Shown: positions 1 through 6,067 of the stretch, piece after piece
Numbering within the stretch: the stretch's first letter is position 1
Layout: each line of letters opens with the position of its first letter
NCBI GenBank assembly: GCA_913056425.1
Contig: CAJXLR010000060.1
Coordinates: forward strand, 1-8,403
Source: an uncultured Bacteroidota bacterium
GTDB taxonomy: Bacteria; Bacteroidota; Bacteroidia; NS11-12g; UBA9320
Length of the DNA: 8,403 nt
Reading direction: 5' to 3'
Program-made: the position numbers and the translations under genes
The notes under the pieces: generated by a model
What the model was told of the DNA's origin: nothing
The model's database searches: none
The model's input: the letters and a program-made list of their open reading frames with translations, nothing else

Positions 1-735
1 GCTACCTTGGTTCACGACGATGTAGTTGATGATGCCGATAAACGGCGAGGATTCTTTTCCATCAATGCATTGTGGAAGAACAAAGTTGCCGTGCTTGTAG
101 GTGATTACCTGCTATCTAAAGGCCTGCTGCTGTCACTGAAGAACAAAGACTTCGACATGCTGGAAATTCTATCTACCGCGGTTGAAGAAATGAGCGAAGG
201 TGAATTACTACAAATGGAGAAAGCCCGTCGGTTGGATATAACCGAAGAGGTATACTACGATATCATATCAAAGAAAACAGCGTCACTGATTGCAAGCTGT
301 TGCTCAATTGGAGCAGCTTCGACACAACAGTCCGAGGAGGTTGTAAAAAAGATGGCTGAGTTCGGACTTTACACCGGAATCGCTTTCCAAATTAAAGACG
401 ATTTGTTTGATTACGGCACCTCCGACGTTGGGAAACCAACCGGTATTGATATTCGAGAAAAGAAAATGACTCTCCCGCTGATTCACGCGCTACAGCAAGC
501 GGATAGTTCTACGCGAAAAATGATGATTCGCGTCATCAAGAGGGACAAAAAGAGTAAGGAGCAAGTAGCCAAAGTCATCAGCTTGGTTCACGAACTGGGC
601 GGTATAACATACGCTCAAGAGCACCTAGAAAACTACCATCAAAAAGCACTCGAATCACTGGATTCGCTTCCCACAACAAGTGATGATACTGCTCTTCGCG
701 GTTTATTGGATTACGTTATCACGCGGAAGAAATAG
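1..735 (+). CDS. Polyprenyl diphosphate synthase, trans-isoprenyl type (5'-truncated by the window edge)
   Basis: Catalyses chain elongation of allylic prenyl diphosphates with isopentenyl diphosphate in the cytoplasm. The reading frame is open from base 1, so the N-terminal third lies outside the window; 244 residues remain. The first Asp-rich motif is DDVVDDAD at visible residues 6-13, followed by KRRG, and the second is DDLFD at 133-137, preceded by FQI. The GKPTG segment that follows is also typical. Both Mg-diphosphate binding motifs are intact, so the enzyme should be active. The residue five places before the first motif is a small Ala (ATLVHDD), the pattern seen in long-chain (hexa- to octaprenyl) synthases rather than farnesyl or geranylgeranyl enzymes. 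With menD nearby, a role in making the menaquinone side chain is a reasonable inference, but product length cannot be fixed from sequence alone. An ATT/TTG start inside the window is not credible because the conserved motif begins at once. Confidence 0.93.
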   Translation, partial: ATLVHDDVVDDADKRRGFFSINALWKNKVAVLVGDYLLSKGLLLSLKNKDFDMLEILSTAVEEMSEGELLQMEKARRLDITEEVYYDIISKKTASLIASCCSIGAASTQQSEEVVKKMAEFGLYTGIAFQIKDDLFDYGTSDVGKPTGIDIREKKMTLPLIHALQQADSSTRKMMIRVIKRDKKSKEQVAKVISLVHELGGITYAQEHLENYHQKALESLDSLPTTSDDTALRGLLDYVITRKK

Positions 736-754
736 TTTCTCAACGCCCATTTAC

Positions 755-762
755 TATCTTAG
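755..762 (+). promoter_or_regulatory. Possible Bacteroidota -7 box for the YbjQ-family gene
   Basis: TATCTTAG matches the Bacteroidota -7 consensus TAnnTTTG at all but one fixed position and ends 4 bases before the ATG at 767. Transcription would start at or next to the ATG, giving a leaderless or nearly leaderless message. The best upstream element is TTTC at 736-739, only 15 bases away instead of about 19, so the -33 part is poor. The gene may also be read from the upstream synthase transcript. Confidence 0.35.
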
Positions 763-766
763 CTCT

Positions 767-1081
767 ATGATAATCACAACAACTGAGCAGATTCCCGATA
801 AAGAAGTATCTGAAATACTCGGTGTATGCCGAGGAAGTACCGTTCGAGCTCGACATTTGGGACGTGACATATTCGCCGGATTAAAGAATATGGTTGGCGG
901 AGAAATCGAAGAGTATACAAAACTTCAAGCTGAAAGCAGGGAACAAGCCATGCAACGTATGATTGAAGATGCCGAGCAACTTGGTGCAGACGCGATCATA
1001 AACGTCCGCCTCACGACAGCCATGATTATGCAAGGAACTGCTGAGATCTTAGCATACGGAACCGCTGTAAAACTCAAATAA
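767..1081 (+). CDS. YbjQ/UPF0145 (DUF74) family protein, 104 aa
   Basis: Small cytoplasmic protein of the widespread YbjQ/UPF0145 family, sometimes labelled heavy-metal-binding domain; its exact biochemical role is unknown. The family signatures are visible: the MIITTT opening, EILGVCRGSTVRAR near residues 17-30, DIFAGLKNMVGGE at about 36-48, and the GADAIINVRL and AYGTAVKL segments of the C-terminal half. The length of 104 residues is normal. I chose the ATG at 767 because homologues begin with MI(I/V)TTT; the frame stays open upstream to 680, but that extension overlaps the prenyl synthase gene and is not part of the family. It lies 31 bases after the synthase stop. The next small gene begins inside its stop codon (TAATG), so it is probably cotranscribed with the membrane-protein genes that follow. 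Confidence 0.9.
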   Translation: MIITTTEQIPDKEVSEILGVCRGSTVRARHLGRDIFAGLKNMVGGEIEEYTKLQAESREQAMQRMIEDAEQLGADAIINVRLTTAMIMQGTAEILAYGTAVKLK

Positions 1082-1215
1082 TGGATTGGTTTACCAAACT
1101 TGCTTTAACCATTCAAATAGCAATCTGGGCTGGCTTAGCTATAATTACAATAGCTTTAATTGTTAGGCGTGTTCGACTCAAGAAGGAAGAAACGTTCGAA
1201 AAGCGTGACAACTAA
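1081..1215 (+). CDS. Small single-pass membrane protein, 44 aa, unknown function
   Basis: I do not recognise this protein. The ATG uses the last base of the preceding stop (TAATG), and the TAA ends 2 bases before the permease ATG, so it fills its slot in the operon exactly. It begins MDWFTKLALTIQIAIW, continues as an uninterrupted hydrophobic stretch at about residues 7-28 (one transmembrane helix), and ends in a strongly basic then mixed-charge tail (RRVRLKK at 29-35, then EETFEKRDN). By the positive-inside rule the N-terminus faces the periplasm and the tail the cytoplasm. No cleavage site or lipobox is seen. The neighbours suggest it could accompany the TauE/SafE-type permease as a small subunit or partner, but this is only inference from position. 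The tight fit between two stop/start junctions is the main reason to believe it is translated. Confidence 0.62.
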   Translation: MDWFTKLALTIQIAIWAGLAIITIALIVRRVRLKKEETFEKRDN

Positions 1216-1217
1216 GC

Positions 1218-1946
1218 ATGAAAGTTATTCTTTTCGGAATCATTGCACTAATCTATGCATCTGTTGGTTTTGGAGGTGGTTCCGGATACATAGCAATACT
1301 ATCATTCTTTAACTATGAGCCCAGCAGTCTAAGATTCATCGCATTGTGCTGCAACCTAATCGTAGTTAGTGGAGGAATTTATCATTTTATAAAGCACAAG
1401 ATTATCGACTGGAAGCGCGTATTCCCATTTGTACTTCTAAGCGTTCCTGCAGCATTCATTGGTGGCACGATTCAATTGGATGTTACACCATTCTACCTTC
1501 TCCTTGGCATTACATTGTTCTTAGCGGGTGTTTTGGTGTTTGTTAAGCCTGCAGACCGAAGTGAAGCGACCAAAAAACCTATGTGGTTTCACGGGATATT
1601 AGGAGCCGTAATTGGACTTGTATCCGGTTTAGTAGGCATTGGTGGCGGAATCTTCCTCTCACCTATTTTACACCTCAGCAAATGGGGTAGTCCAAAACTA
1701 ATTGCGGCAACCGCAAGTTTCTTCATCCTAGTCAACTCCCTTGCCGGCTTAGCCGGACAGATGCAAGTAAAGTCTCACACCAATTCTCTTTTCGACATTT
1801 GGCCTTTGTTAATTGCCGTCTTTATTGGTGGTCAAATTGGATCACGTTTAACGGTTACTAAACTCACCCAAACATCCGTTCGAAAGCTCACAGGTCTACT
1901 GGTTATCTTTGCCTCAATTCGAATGCTCATTAAACTGGCTATATGA
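1218..1946 (+). CDS. TauE/SafE-family membrane permease
   Basis: Inner-membrane protein of the TauE/SafE (DUF81) family, whose members export or import small sulfur-containing anions such as sulfite and sulfoacetate; the substrate here is unknown. It has 242 residues and about seven to eight hydrophobic helices. The family's internal duplication is visible as two glycine-rich helix starts: GFGGGSGYIAI at residues 17-27 and GLVGIGGGIFLSPI at 137-150. A charged cytoplasmic-type loop (KPADRSEATKK, 110-120) separates the two halves. It begins 2 bases after the 44-aa membrane protein and its TGA overlaps the moaD ATG (ATGA), which points to translational coupling with the molybdopterin synthase small subunit. 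Transport of a sulfur compound, or removal of sulfite, would fit a pathway in which MoaD carries sulfur, but nothing in the sequence proves this link. Confidence 0.88.
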   Translation: MKVILFGIIALIYASVGFGGGSGYIAILSFFNYEPSSLRFIALCCNLIVVSGGIYHFIKHKIIDWKRVFPFVLLSVPAAFIGGTIQLDVTPFYLLLGITLFLAGVLVFVKPADRSEATKKPMWFHGILGAVIGLVSGLVGIGGGIFLSPILHLSKWGSPKLIAATASFFILVNSLAGLAGQMQVKSHTNSLFDIWPLLIAVFIGGQIGSRLTVTKLTQTSVRKLTGLLVIFASIRMLIKLAI

Positions 1947-2179
1947 AAGTTCTCACATTTGGTATCACCAAAGACATTATTGGAAGCAGGTCGCTTGAAG
2001 TACCTAGCAATTTGGCGTTAACCGTTGGCGAATTGCGTCAATACGTTATTTCTAAATACCCCAAAATGGAAAAACTTAAGAGCCTTGCCATTGCAGTTAA
2101 TGAAGAATATGCGACCGATGATAAACGGTTAATTGAAAGTGATGTAGTAGCCCTAATTCCGCCGGTGAGCGGAGGTTGA
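1943..2179 (+). CDS. moaD: MoaD, molybdopterin synthase sulfur-carrier subunit
   Basis: Ubiquitin-fold sulfur carrier of molybdopterin synthase. Its C-terminal glycine is adenylated by MoeB, converted to a thiocarboxylate, and then donates sulfur to cyclic pyranopterin phosphate within the MoaD2-MoaE2 complex. The 78-residue product has the expected size, starts MKVLTFGITKDIIG, contains the LTVGELRQYV helix start at about 25-34, and ends in VALIPPVSGG with the essential terminal Gly-Gly at 77-78. The ATG overlaps the permease stop by 4 bases. A 96-base gap follows before moaE, the only loose junction in this run. Its activating enzyme (MoeB-rhodanese) and MoaC are coded on the opposite strand further right. 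Confidence 0.93.
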   Translation: MKVLTFGITKDIIGSRSLEVPSNLALTVGELRQYVISKYPKMEKLKSLAIAVNEEYATDDKRLIESDVVALIPPVSGG

Positions 2180-2186
2180 TTACTTT

Positions 2187-2209
2187 GCGATTATCGCCTT
2201 GCGAATCGC
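2187..2209. repeat. Two short GCGA/TCGC palindromes in the moaD-moaE gap
   Basis: GCGATTATCGC (2187-2197; 5-base arms around a central T) is followed 3 bases later by GCGAATCGC (2201-2209; 4-base arms around A). The two also share TTGCGA as a direct repeat, and the inner arms could form a TCGC-ctt-GCGA hairpin. The arms are too short and lack a T-run, so this is not a convincing terminator. It could be a protein-binding site or an RNA processing structure between moaD and moaE, or chance. Confidence 0.25.
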
Positions 2210-2275
2210 GTACATGATTAATAGTGTTAGCACGAGTTTTGCCTTTTCCAGGGTTAGAACGAGACATTAGAATAT

Positions 2276-2707
2276 TTGTTGCACGAATTGAGAAAAAAAA
2301 TAAAAATATCGAGTAGTCCACTAAACCTGAACGAGGTCATCCGTTTTATCCGAGCAGACGAAAACGGCGCGGAGGATTATTTCATAGGCACGGTTCGCAA
2401 CGCCACCAAAGGTGAGTCTGTCACACATTTATTTTTTGAGTCCTATGAAGCCATGGCCATCAAAGAGATGGAAAAAATCGCAGATCGAGCTTTGGAGCAA
2501 TTTGATATCAACAACATCGCGATCTATCATCGAGTAGGCGAACTCAAAATTCAAGAGGTCCCTGTAATCATCGGTGTCGGATCTGCGCATCGCGTAGCCG
2601 CATTCGACGCTTGTAGGTTTGCCATCGACACACTTAAAGAAACAGTTCCTATCTGGAAAAAGGAATTTCTTGAGAATGGGGAGGTTTGGGTTTCTGCGCA
2701 CCCGTAA
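2276..2707 (+). CDS. moaE: MoaE, molybdopterin synthase catalytic subunit
   Basis: Catalytic subunit of molybdopterin synthase; with thiocarboxylated MoaD it puts the two dithiolene sulfurs into cyclic pyranopterin phosphate. Family motifs include GTVRNATKGESV at residues 38-49, FESYEAMA at 54-61, HRVGEL at 85-90 and GVGSAHRVAAF at 100-110. Lysines at 121 and 128 (LKETVPIWKKE) correspond in spacing to the two catalytic lysines of the E. coli enzyme (119 and 126). The start is uncertain: no in-frame ATG exists after the TAG at 2255-2257. Candidates are TTG at 2276, 2279 or 2288, and an ATA at 2300 would give an N-terminus (MKIS-like) closest to relatives. An A8 run at 2293-2300 lies just before the conserved part. 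The body of the protein is complete, so the gene is probably functional. The helicase ATG lies 17 bases after the stop. Confidence 0.92.
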   Translation: MLHELRKKIKISSSPLNLNEVIRFIRADENGAEDYFIGTVRNATKGESVTHLFFESYEAMAIKEMEKIADRALEQFDINNIAIYHRVGELKIQEVPVIIGVGSAHRVAAFDACRFAIDTLKETVPIWKKEFLENGEVWVSAHP

Positions 2708-2712
2708 ACACC

Positions 2713-2720
2713 TACCTTTG
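2713..2720 (+). promoter_or_regulatory. Bacteroidota -7 promoter box before the DEAD-box helicase gene
   Basis: TACCTTTG is an exact TAnnTTTG match, ending 4 bases before the ATG at 2725, so transcription should start at or beside the start codon and the message would be leaderless. A weak -33 element, TTTC at 2691-2694, lies 18 bases upstream inside the end of moaE; TTTG at 2685-2688 is a better word but 24 bases away. The helicase can therefore be expressed independently of the Moco genes upstream. Confidence 0.6.
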
Positions 2721-2724
2721 CGAC

Positions 2725-3951
2725 ATGCGTTTCACGGAGTATCGAATATCAGAGCGACTGAAGAATAACATCGCTTCAATGGGGTTTACCCGCCCAACCG
2801 ATATTCAATACAAATGCATTGGACCAATTCTTAAACGGGAAGATGTATTAGCAATCGCGCAAACAGGAACGGGTAAAACAGCGGCGTTCGCCATTCCTGT
2901 AATCCAAAACTTACTGAAGTTAAACCGCAAACCGGACGAAAACACTTGTCATTGTGTGGTACTCGCGCCCACACACGAATTGGCTGAACAACTCGAACGG
3001 GTGTTTACAAGCCTATTAGAAGGGTTGAACCTAACTACACTATGCCTGCATGGCGGTGTGAGCCAAGATGGTCAAATCGAATCGCTAAAGTCAGGAGTTG
3101 ATATAGTAATCGCAACACCCGGCAGACTGTTCGACTTGCGTTCCCAAGGGCACCTGGTACTTAATCACGTACGTATATTGGTTCTAGACGAAGCGGACCA
3201 CATGCTGGATTTAGGTTTTATACAAGACATTAAAGACCTGTTGCGCCATCTGCCACAGAAGCGACAGACCTTGTTCTTCTCCGCAACCATTAACCAGCGT
3301 ATAAAGCGCTTGGCTTACGATATTGTGCGCAATCCAATTCGCATCCAAGTTTCGCCCAAAAACCCGGTTTCAAAAAACGTCACCCACCACGTTGTGCGGG
3401 TTGAAATGGACGACAAACGCTTCTTTCTCGAGCGCGTGTATAATGATTACCCGGAGAGTAAGATTCTGTGCTTTGTGCGAACTAAGGTGCGAGCAGAACG
3501 AGTTCTTAAAGCGATGGGTAGGGTAGATATAAGTGCCTACAGTATTCATAGCGACAAAACCGATAGTGAGCGTAAGGATGCACTTCAGGCGTTTTCATCC
3601 AAAAAGGTACGATTGCTTATTGCTACCGATGTAACGGCAAGAGGTATCGACATACCGGGAGTGGATATTGTAATTAACTACGATCTGCCCGAGAACCCGG
3701 AACAGTACATTCACCGAATTGGGCGTACCGGAAGAGGAAAAAACAAAGGTTCTGCGCTCTCATTCTGCAGTAAAGACGAACAAGACCTTCTAGATGAAAT
3801 CGAGCTATTGCTGGGCTATGAAATTCCAGAGCAAGTAATCGACAAAAGCACCTACGAGGAGACAATTGACCTGAGTGCAGAAAATCCCTACGATTGGAAT
3901 TCATTAATTGAAGAAGATCTAAAACCAAAAGACAAGCGAAAGAAGAAGTAG
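2725..3951 (+). CDS. DEAD-box ATP-dependent RNA helicase (RhlE-like)
   Basis: Cytoplasmic RNA helicase likely acting in ribosome assembly or RNA turnover. All core motifs are present in the 408-residue product: Q motif (F21 with GFTRPTDIQ at 20-28), motif I AQTGTGKT (45-52), Ia PTHELAEQ (82-89; the usual PTRELA has His for Arg), GG at 110-111, TPGR (131-134), DEAD (155-158), SAT (186-188), ILCFVRT (247-253), the ATDVTARGID motif V region (300-309) and HRIGRTGRG (330-338). The C-terminal tail is short and basic (KPKDKRKKK). The ATG at 2725 gives the MRFTEYRISERLK opening usual for this family and sits directly behind a strong -7 box; the frame remains open to a TTG at 2686 in moaE, which I reject. 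No functional tie to Moco is expected. Its stop is 6 bases from that of the converging MoeB gene. Confidence 0.93.
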   Translation: MRFTEYRISERLKNNIASMGFTRPTDIQYKCIGPILKREDVLAIAQTGTGKTAAFAIPVIQNLLKLNRKPDENTCHCVVLAPTHELAEQLERVFTSLLEGLNLTTLCLHGGVSQDGQIESLKSGVDIVIATPGRLFDLRSQGHLVLNHVRILVLDEADHMLDLGFIQDIKDLLRHLPQKRQTLFFSATINQRIKRLAYDIVRNPIRIQVSPKNPVSKNVTHHVVRVEMDDKRFFLERVYNDYPESKILCFVRTKVRAERVLKAMGRVDISAYSIHSDKTDSERKDALQAFSSKKVRLLIATDVTARGIDIPGVDIVINYDLPENPEQYIHRIGRTGRGKNKGSALSFCSKDEQDLLDEIELLLGYEIPEQVIDKSTYEETIDLSAENPYDWNSLIEEDLKPKDKRKKK

Positions 3952-3957
3952 CCTCGT

Positions 3958-4953
3958 CTAAATCACAACAATCGACTTGATTCCGCGGGATTGAGCCAGT
4001 CTTGCTGCACCATATGCGCGCAAACCGGTTGCACAGTAAAAGGCCAAGGGTTTATCATTTTCAAAATCAAGCAACCAAGTTTCTATTTCGTTAGAAGGTA
4101 CATGAATACCTCCTTTGTCGTTCATGATTCGCTCTTCGATGGTGCGAACATCTATCAATTCAGCAATTCCCTCCCATTTTTCACGAAACGTATTCCAATC
4201 CACTTCATCAATGACATCCGACTTCGATTTAATCGTTTGAGGCTTTGCAATTGCCCCGTAGCGAATGAACTGCACATCTCCATACAGCCCGTCAATTAAC
4301 ATCAACCTCCCGGACAAAACTTCTCCTACATCACATATCAGTTTAATAACTTCCAGTGCCATGTAAGAGCCAATCATTCCGGGCAATGGTCCTGCCACCC
4401 CGGCTTCCTCACAGTTCTCGATCGTGCCCGGTTCTGGCATCTCTGGGAACAAGTCACGTAATCCCGGACCACCCTTGTGATGAAAAACCGTTAACTGGCC
4501 TTCCCATTTGTTTACTGCCCCGTAAACCAAAGGTTTGTTCTCTTGCTTGCAGTAATCATTTACCGCATATCGAGTTCGGAAATTATCCGACCCATCTACG
4601 ACCATATCATAGTCTGTGGCGATTTCAGAGATATTCGACTCTGTGACTCGCTTGTTTATCGCATTAATCTTCACCTGTTTGTTAACCTGAACTAAGCGTT
4701 GCTTCGCCACGTCCACCTTTGACTTTCCAATATCTTCTCCGGTAAATAAGATTTGTCTGTGAAGATTTGTCTCGTCGATAATGTCGTTATCAACCAAGCC
4801 CACAGTCCCAATCCCTGCACGGACTAAATAATCGGCTACAGGACTTCCCAATCCTCCGCATCCTATCACCAGCACACGAGCATCAGTCAACTTTTGCTGG
4901 CCAACTACTCCTATCTCTGAGAGAATTATTTGCCGAATGTATTTATTGCTCAT
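3958..4953 (-). CDS. moeB: MoeB/ThiF-like MoaD-activating enzyme fused to a rhodanese domain
   Basis: E1-like enzyme that adenylates the C-terminal glycine of MoaD; the added rhodanese domain probably supplies sulfur for the thiocarboxylate. Of 331 residues, about 1-240 form the adenylation domain: GCGGLG nucleotide loop (31-36), acidic D54, NLHRQ arginine finger (63-67), GKSKV (76-80), DGSDN (120-124) and NCEEAGVAGPLPG with C181 (180-192). About 254-331 is a rhodanese-like domain with LIDVR (266-270) and the active-site loop beginning C307 (CATGLR). Two oddities: the CxxC pairs that bind zinc in MoeB are missing (G164/D167 occupy the first pair, and no Cys follows near 235), and the rhodanese domain stops at SIVVI without the usual GG-W tail. 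The ATG lies within the last 11 bases of the MobA gene, showing coupling. MoeB rather than ThiF or a tRNA-thiolation E1 is inferred from the Moco neighbours. Confidence 0.9.
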   Translation of the reverse strand: MSNKYIRQIILSEIGVVGQQKLTDARVLVIGCGGLGSPVADYLVRAGIGTVGLVDNDIIDETNLHRQILFTGEDIGKSKVDVAKQRLVQVNKQVKINAINKRVTESNISEIATDYDMVVDGSDNFRTRYAVNDYCKQENKPLVYGAVNKWEGQLTVFHHKGGPGLRDLFPEMPEPGTIENCEEAGVAGPLPGMIGSYMALEVIKLICDVGEVLSGRLMLIDGLYGDVQFIRYGAIAKPQTIKSKSDVIDEVDWNTFREKWEGIAELIDVRTIEERIMNDKGGIHVPSNEIETWLLDFENDKPLAFYCATGLRAYGAARLAQSRGIKSIVVI

Positions 4954-6067
4954 GCTGAAGTTGTGCCAAAGCTGCTTTGTAATCTTCCGGTGTGTTTACA
5001 TTCATCAATCGTCTTGGGTCTTTTGGTTCGATAAGCCTTGTATCTGAATTGATTAAGACCTTTCGTGGGCAAGAATATCCAAGGGCTAAGAACGATAGCA
5101 TTTTATGATAAGCTTTGGGCTCCCAGATGGTAATTAATGGTTCTGCAAAGCCAGTTTCGTGGTTGAGGAATGCGGTTGCTACTGACCTTGGTGAACGGTT
5201 TGCGACAATCTGGTTGATGGTTTCCTCATCTAATAGTGGGAGATCACACGCTACGACAAACCACGCGGAATTCGGGTCGGTCTGTAGTGCAGACAAAATC
5301 GCACCCATCGGACCAAGATTTAAAAATGTATCTGTGACTTGAGGTAATGAATTATCAGGGTCTTCAGACCGAACGCTGAGAAAAGGTTCGATCTGTTGAG
5401 TCCGCATCAAATCAGCAACTCGCTCTATCGCTGTCTTACCATTGTAGGTTAACTGCGCCTTATCTTGGCCCATTCGCACACTTTTTCCACCGGCTAGAAT
5501 CAATCCCTTGAGACCAGGACTTTTGGAATTCATGTACGACTTCAACGTTTCCCTCAACCCGTTCCGATCGTCTATATTGAATGTTGGAATATCTGCTTTG
5601 TTTGAGAACAGGTCTAAGCTTTCTTCATCATCGACCACAACAAAAGCGACAATATTTGTGCACTGATCCAAACGTTTTTCAAGTGACTTGCGCTTAGATG
5701 CTTGCAAAAAAACTACCTGAGCCTCCGCCTGAAAGTGGTTACCATTCACGAATAGCCAATCACGCTGTAGTCCTTGAATTTTGTTGTCAAAATCGTTTCT
5801 AGGCAATTTTACTAGCGTCTCTTGAACCTGCTGGTTTGCGATATAGTCCTCGAAACCAGCATCTAAATATTCATTCTTAACCGGATTATCAAAGTATCCA
5901 TGATCCGCATCCATGTATTCGACACTATACCGAGTAGCAAGTTCTGGCACCAAGTTGCGCACCGTTTCTTGGATTAGACCGCACTGGGCACCTACGAATG
6001 CAATTTCGTTGCGCACACGACCTCCCAGTTGGGGTCTCGTTAAAGCTGTATGTTTTTTATGCGCCAT
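4943..6067 (-). CDS. mobA: MobB-like domain fused to MobA (molybdenum cofactor guanylyltransferase)
   Basis: The C-terminal half (about 186-374) is a MobA nucleotidyltransferase, joining GMP to the molybdenum cofactor. It shows LILAGGKSVRMGQDKAQL (189-206), LGPMGAI (251-257), VACDLPLLDEETI (272-284), EPLITIW (309-315) and NVNTPEDY (356-363). The N-terminal 185 residues resemble MobB, the P-loop partner of MobA: AFVGAQCGLIQETV (23-36) stands where MobB has its Walker A loop, LVPEL (39-43) follows at the same distance, and DWLFVNG (103-109) matches the DLILVEG segment. However, the Walker A Lys and Thr are replaced (I32, Q33), so GTP hydrolysis is unlikely; it may be a structural or binding remnant. 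I chose the ATG at 6067 (MAHKKHTALTRPQ); upstream in-frame sequence is only moaC read out of frame. It overlaps moaC by 11 bases and moeB by 11 bases. Confidence 0.9.
   Translation of the reverse strand: MAHKKHTALTRPQLGGRVRNEIAFVGAQCGLIQETVRNLVPELATRYSVEYMDADHGYFDNPVKNEYLDAGFEDYIANQQVQETLVKLPRNDFDNKIQGLQRDWLFVNGNHFQAEAQVVFLQASKRKSLEKRLDQCTNIVAFVVVDDEESLDLFSNKADIPTFNIDDRNGLRETLKSYMNSKSPGLKGLILAGGKSVRMGQDKAQLTYNGKTAIERVADLMRTQQIEPFLSVRSEDPDNSLPQVTDTFLNLGPMGAILSALQTDPNSAWFVVACDLPLLDEETINQIVANRSPRSVATAFLNHETGFAEPLITIWEPKAYHKMLSFLALGYSCPRKVLINSDTRLIEPKDPRRLMNVNTPEDYKAALAQLQHEQ

Noticed and set aside
680..766. N-terminal extension of the YbjQ-family protein starting at ATG 680, with a signal-like hydrophobic segment
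   Set aside because: It overlaps the end of the prenyl synthase gene in another frame, and family members begin at MI(I/V)TTT, which matches the ATG at 767 exactly.
2180..2275. Moco riboswitch or tRNA-like element before moaE
   Set aside because: The gap is too short and AT-rich, with only 4-5 base stems and none of the cloverleaf or Moco-aptamer layout.
2255..2320. moaE as a frameshifted pseudogene because of the A8 run and missing ATG
   Set aside because: All MoaE motifs including both catalytic lysines are in one intact frame, and no lost N-terminal part is found in the other frames upstream.
2097..2321. 74-codon minus-strand open frame across the end of moaD and start of moaE
   Set aside because: It overlaps both conserved genes, and its content (Ser/Arg/Asn-rich then moaD antisense) resembles no known protein.
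2686..2724. Helicase start at TTG 2686 inside moaE
   Set aside because: The ATG at 2725 gives the standard N-terminus of the family and directly follows a perfect -7 box that lies inside the proposed extension.
3951..3958. Shared transcription terminator between the converging helicase and MoeB genes
   Set aside because: Only 6 bases lie between the stops, and no hairpin with a T-run was found at the ends of either gene.
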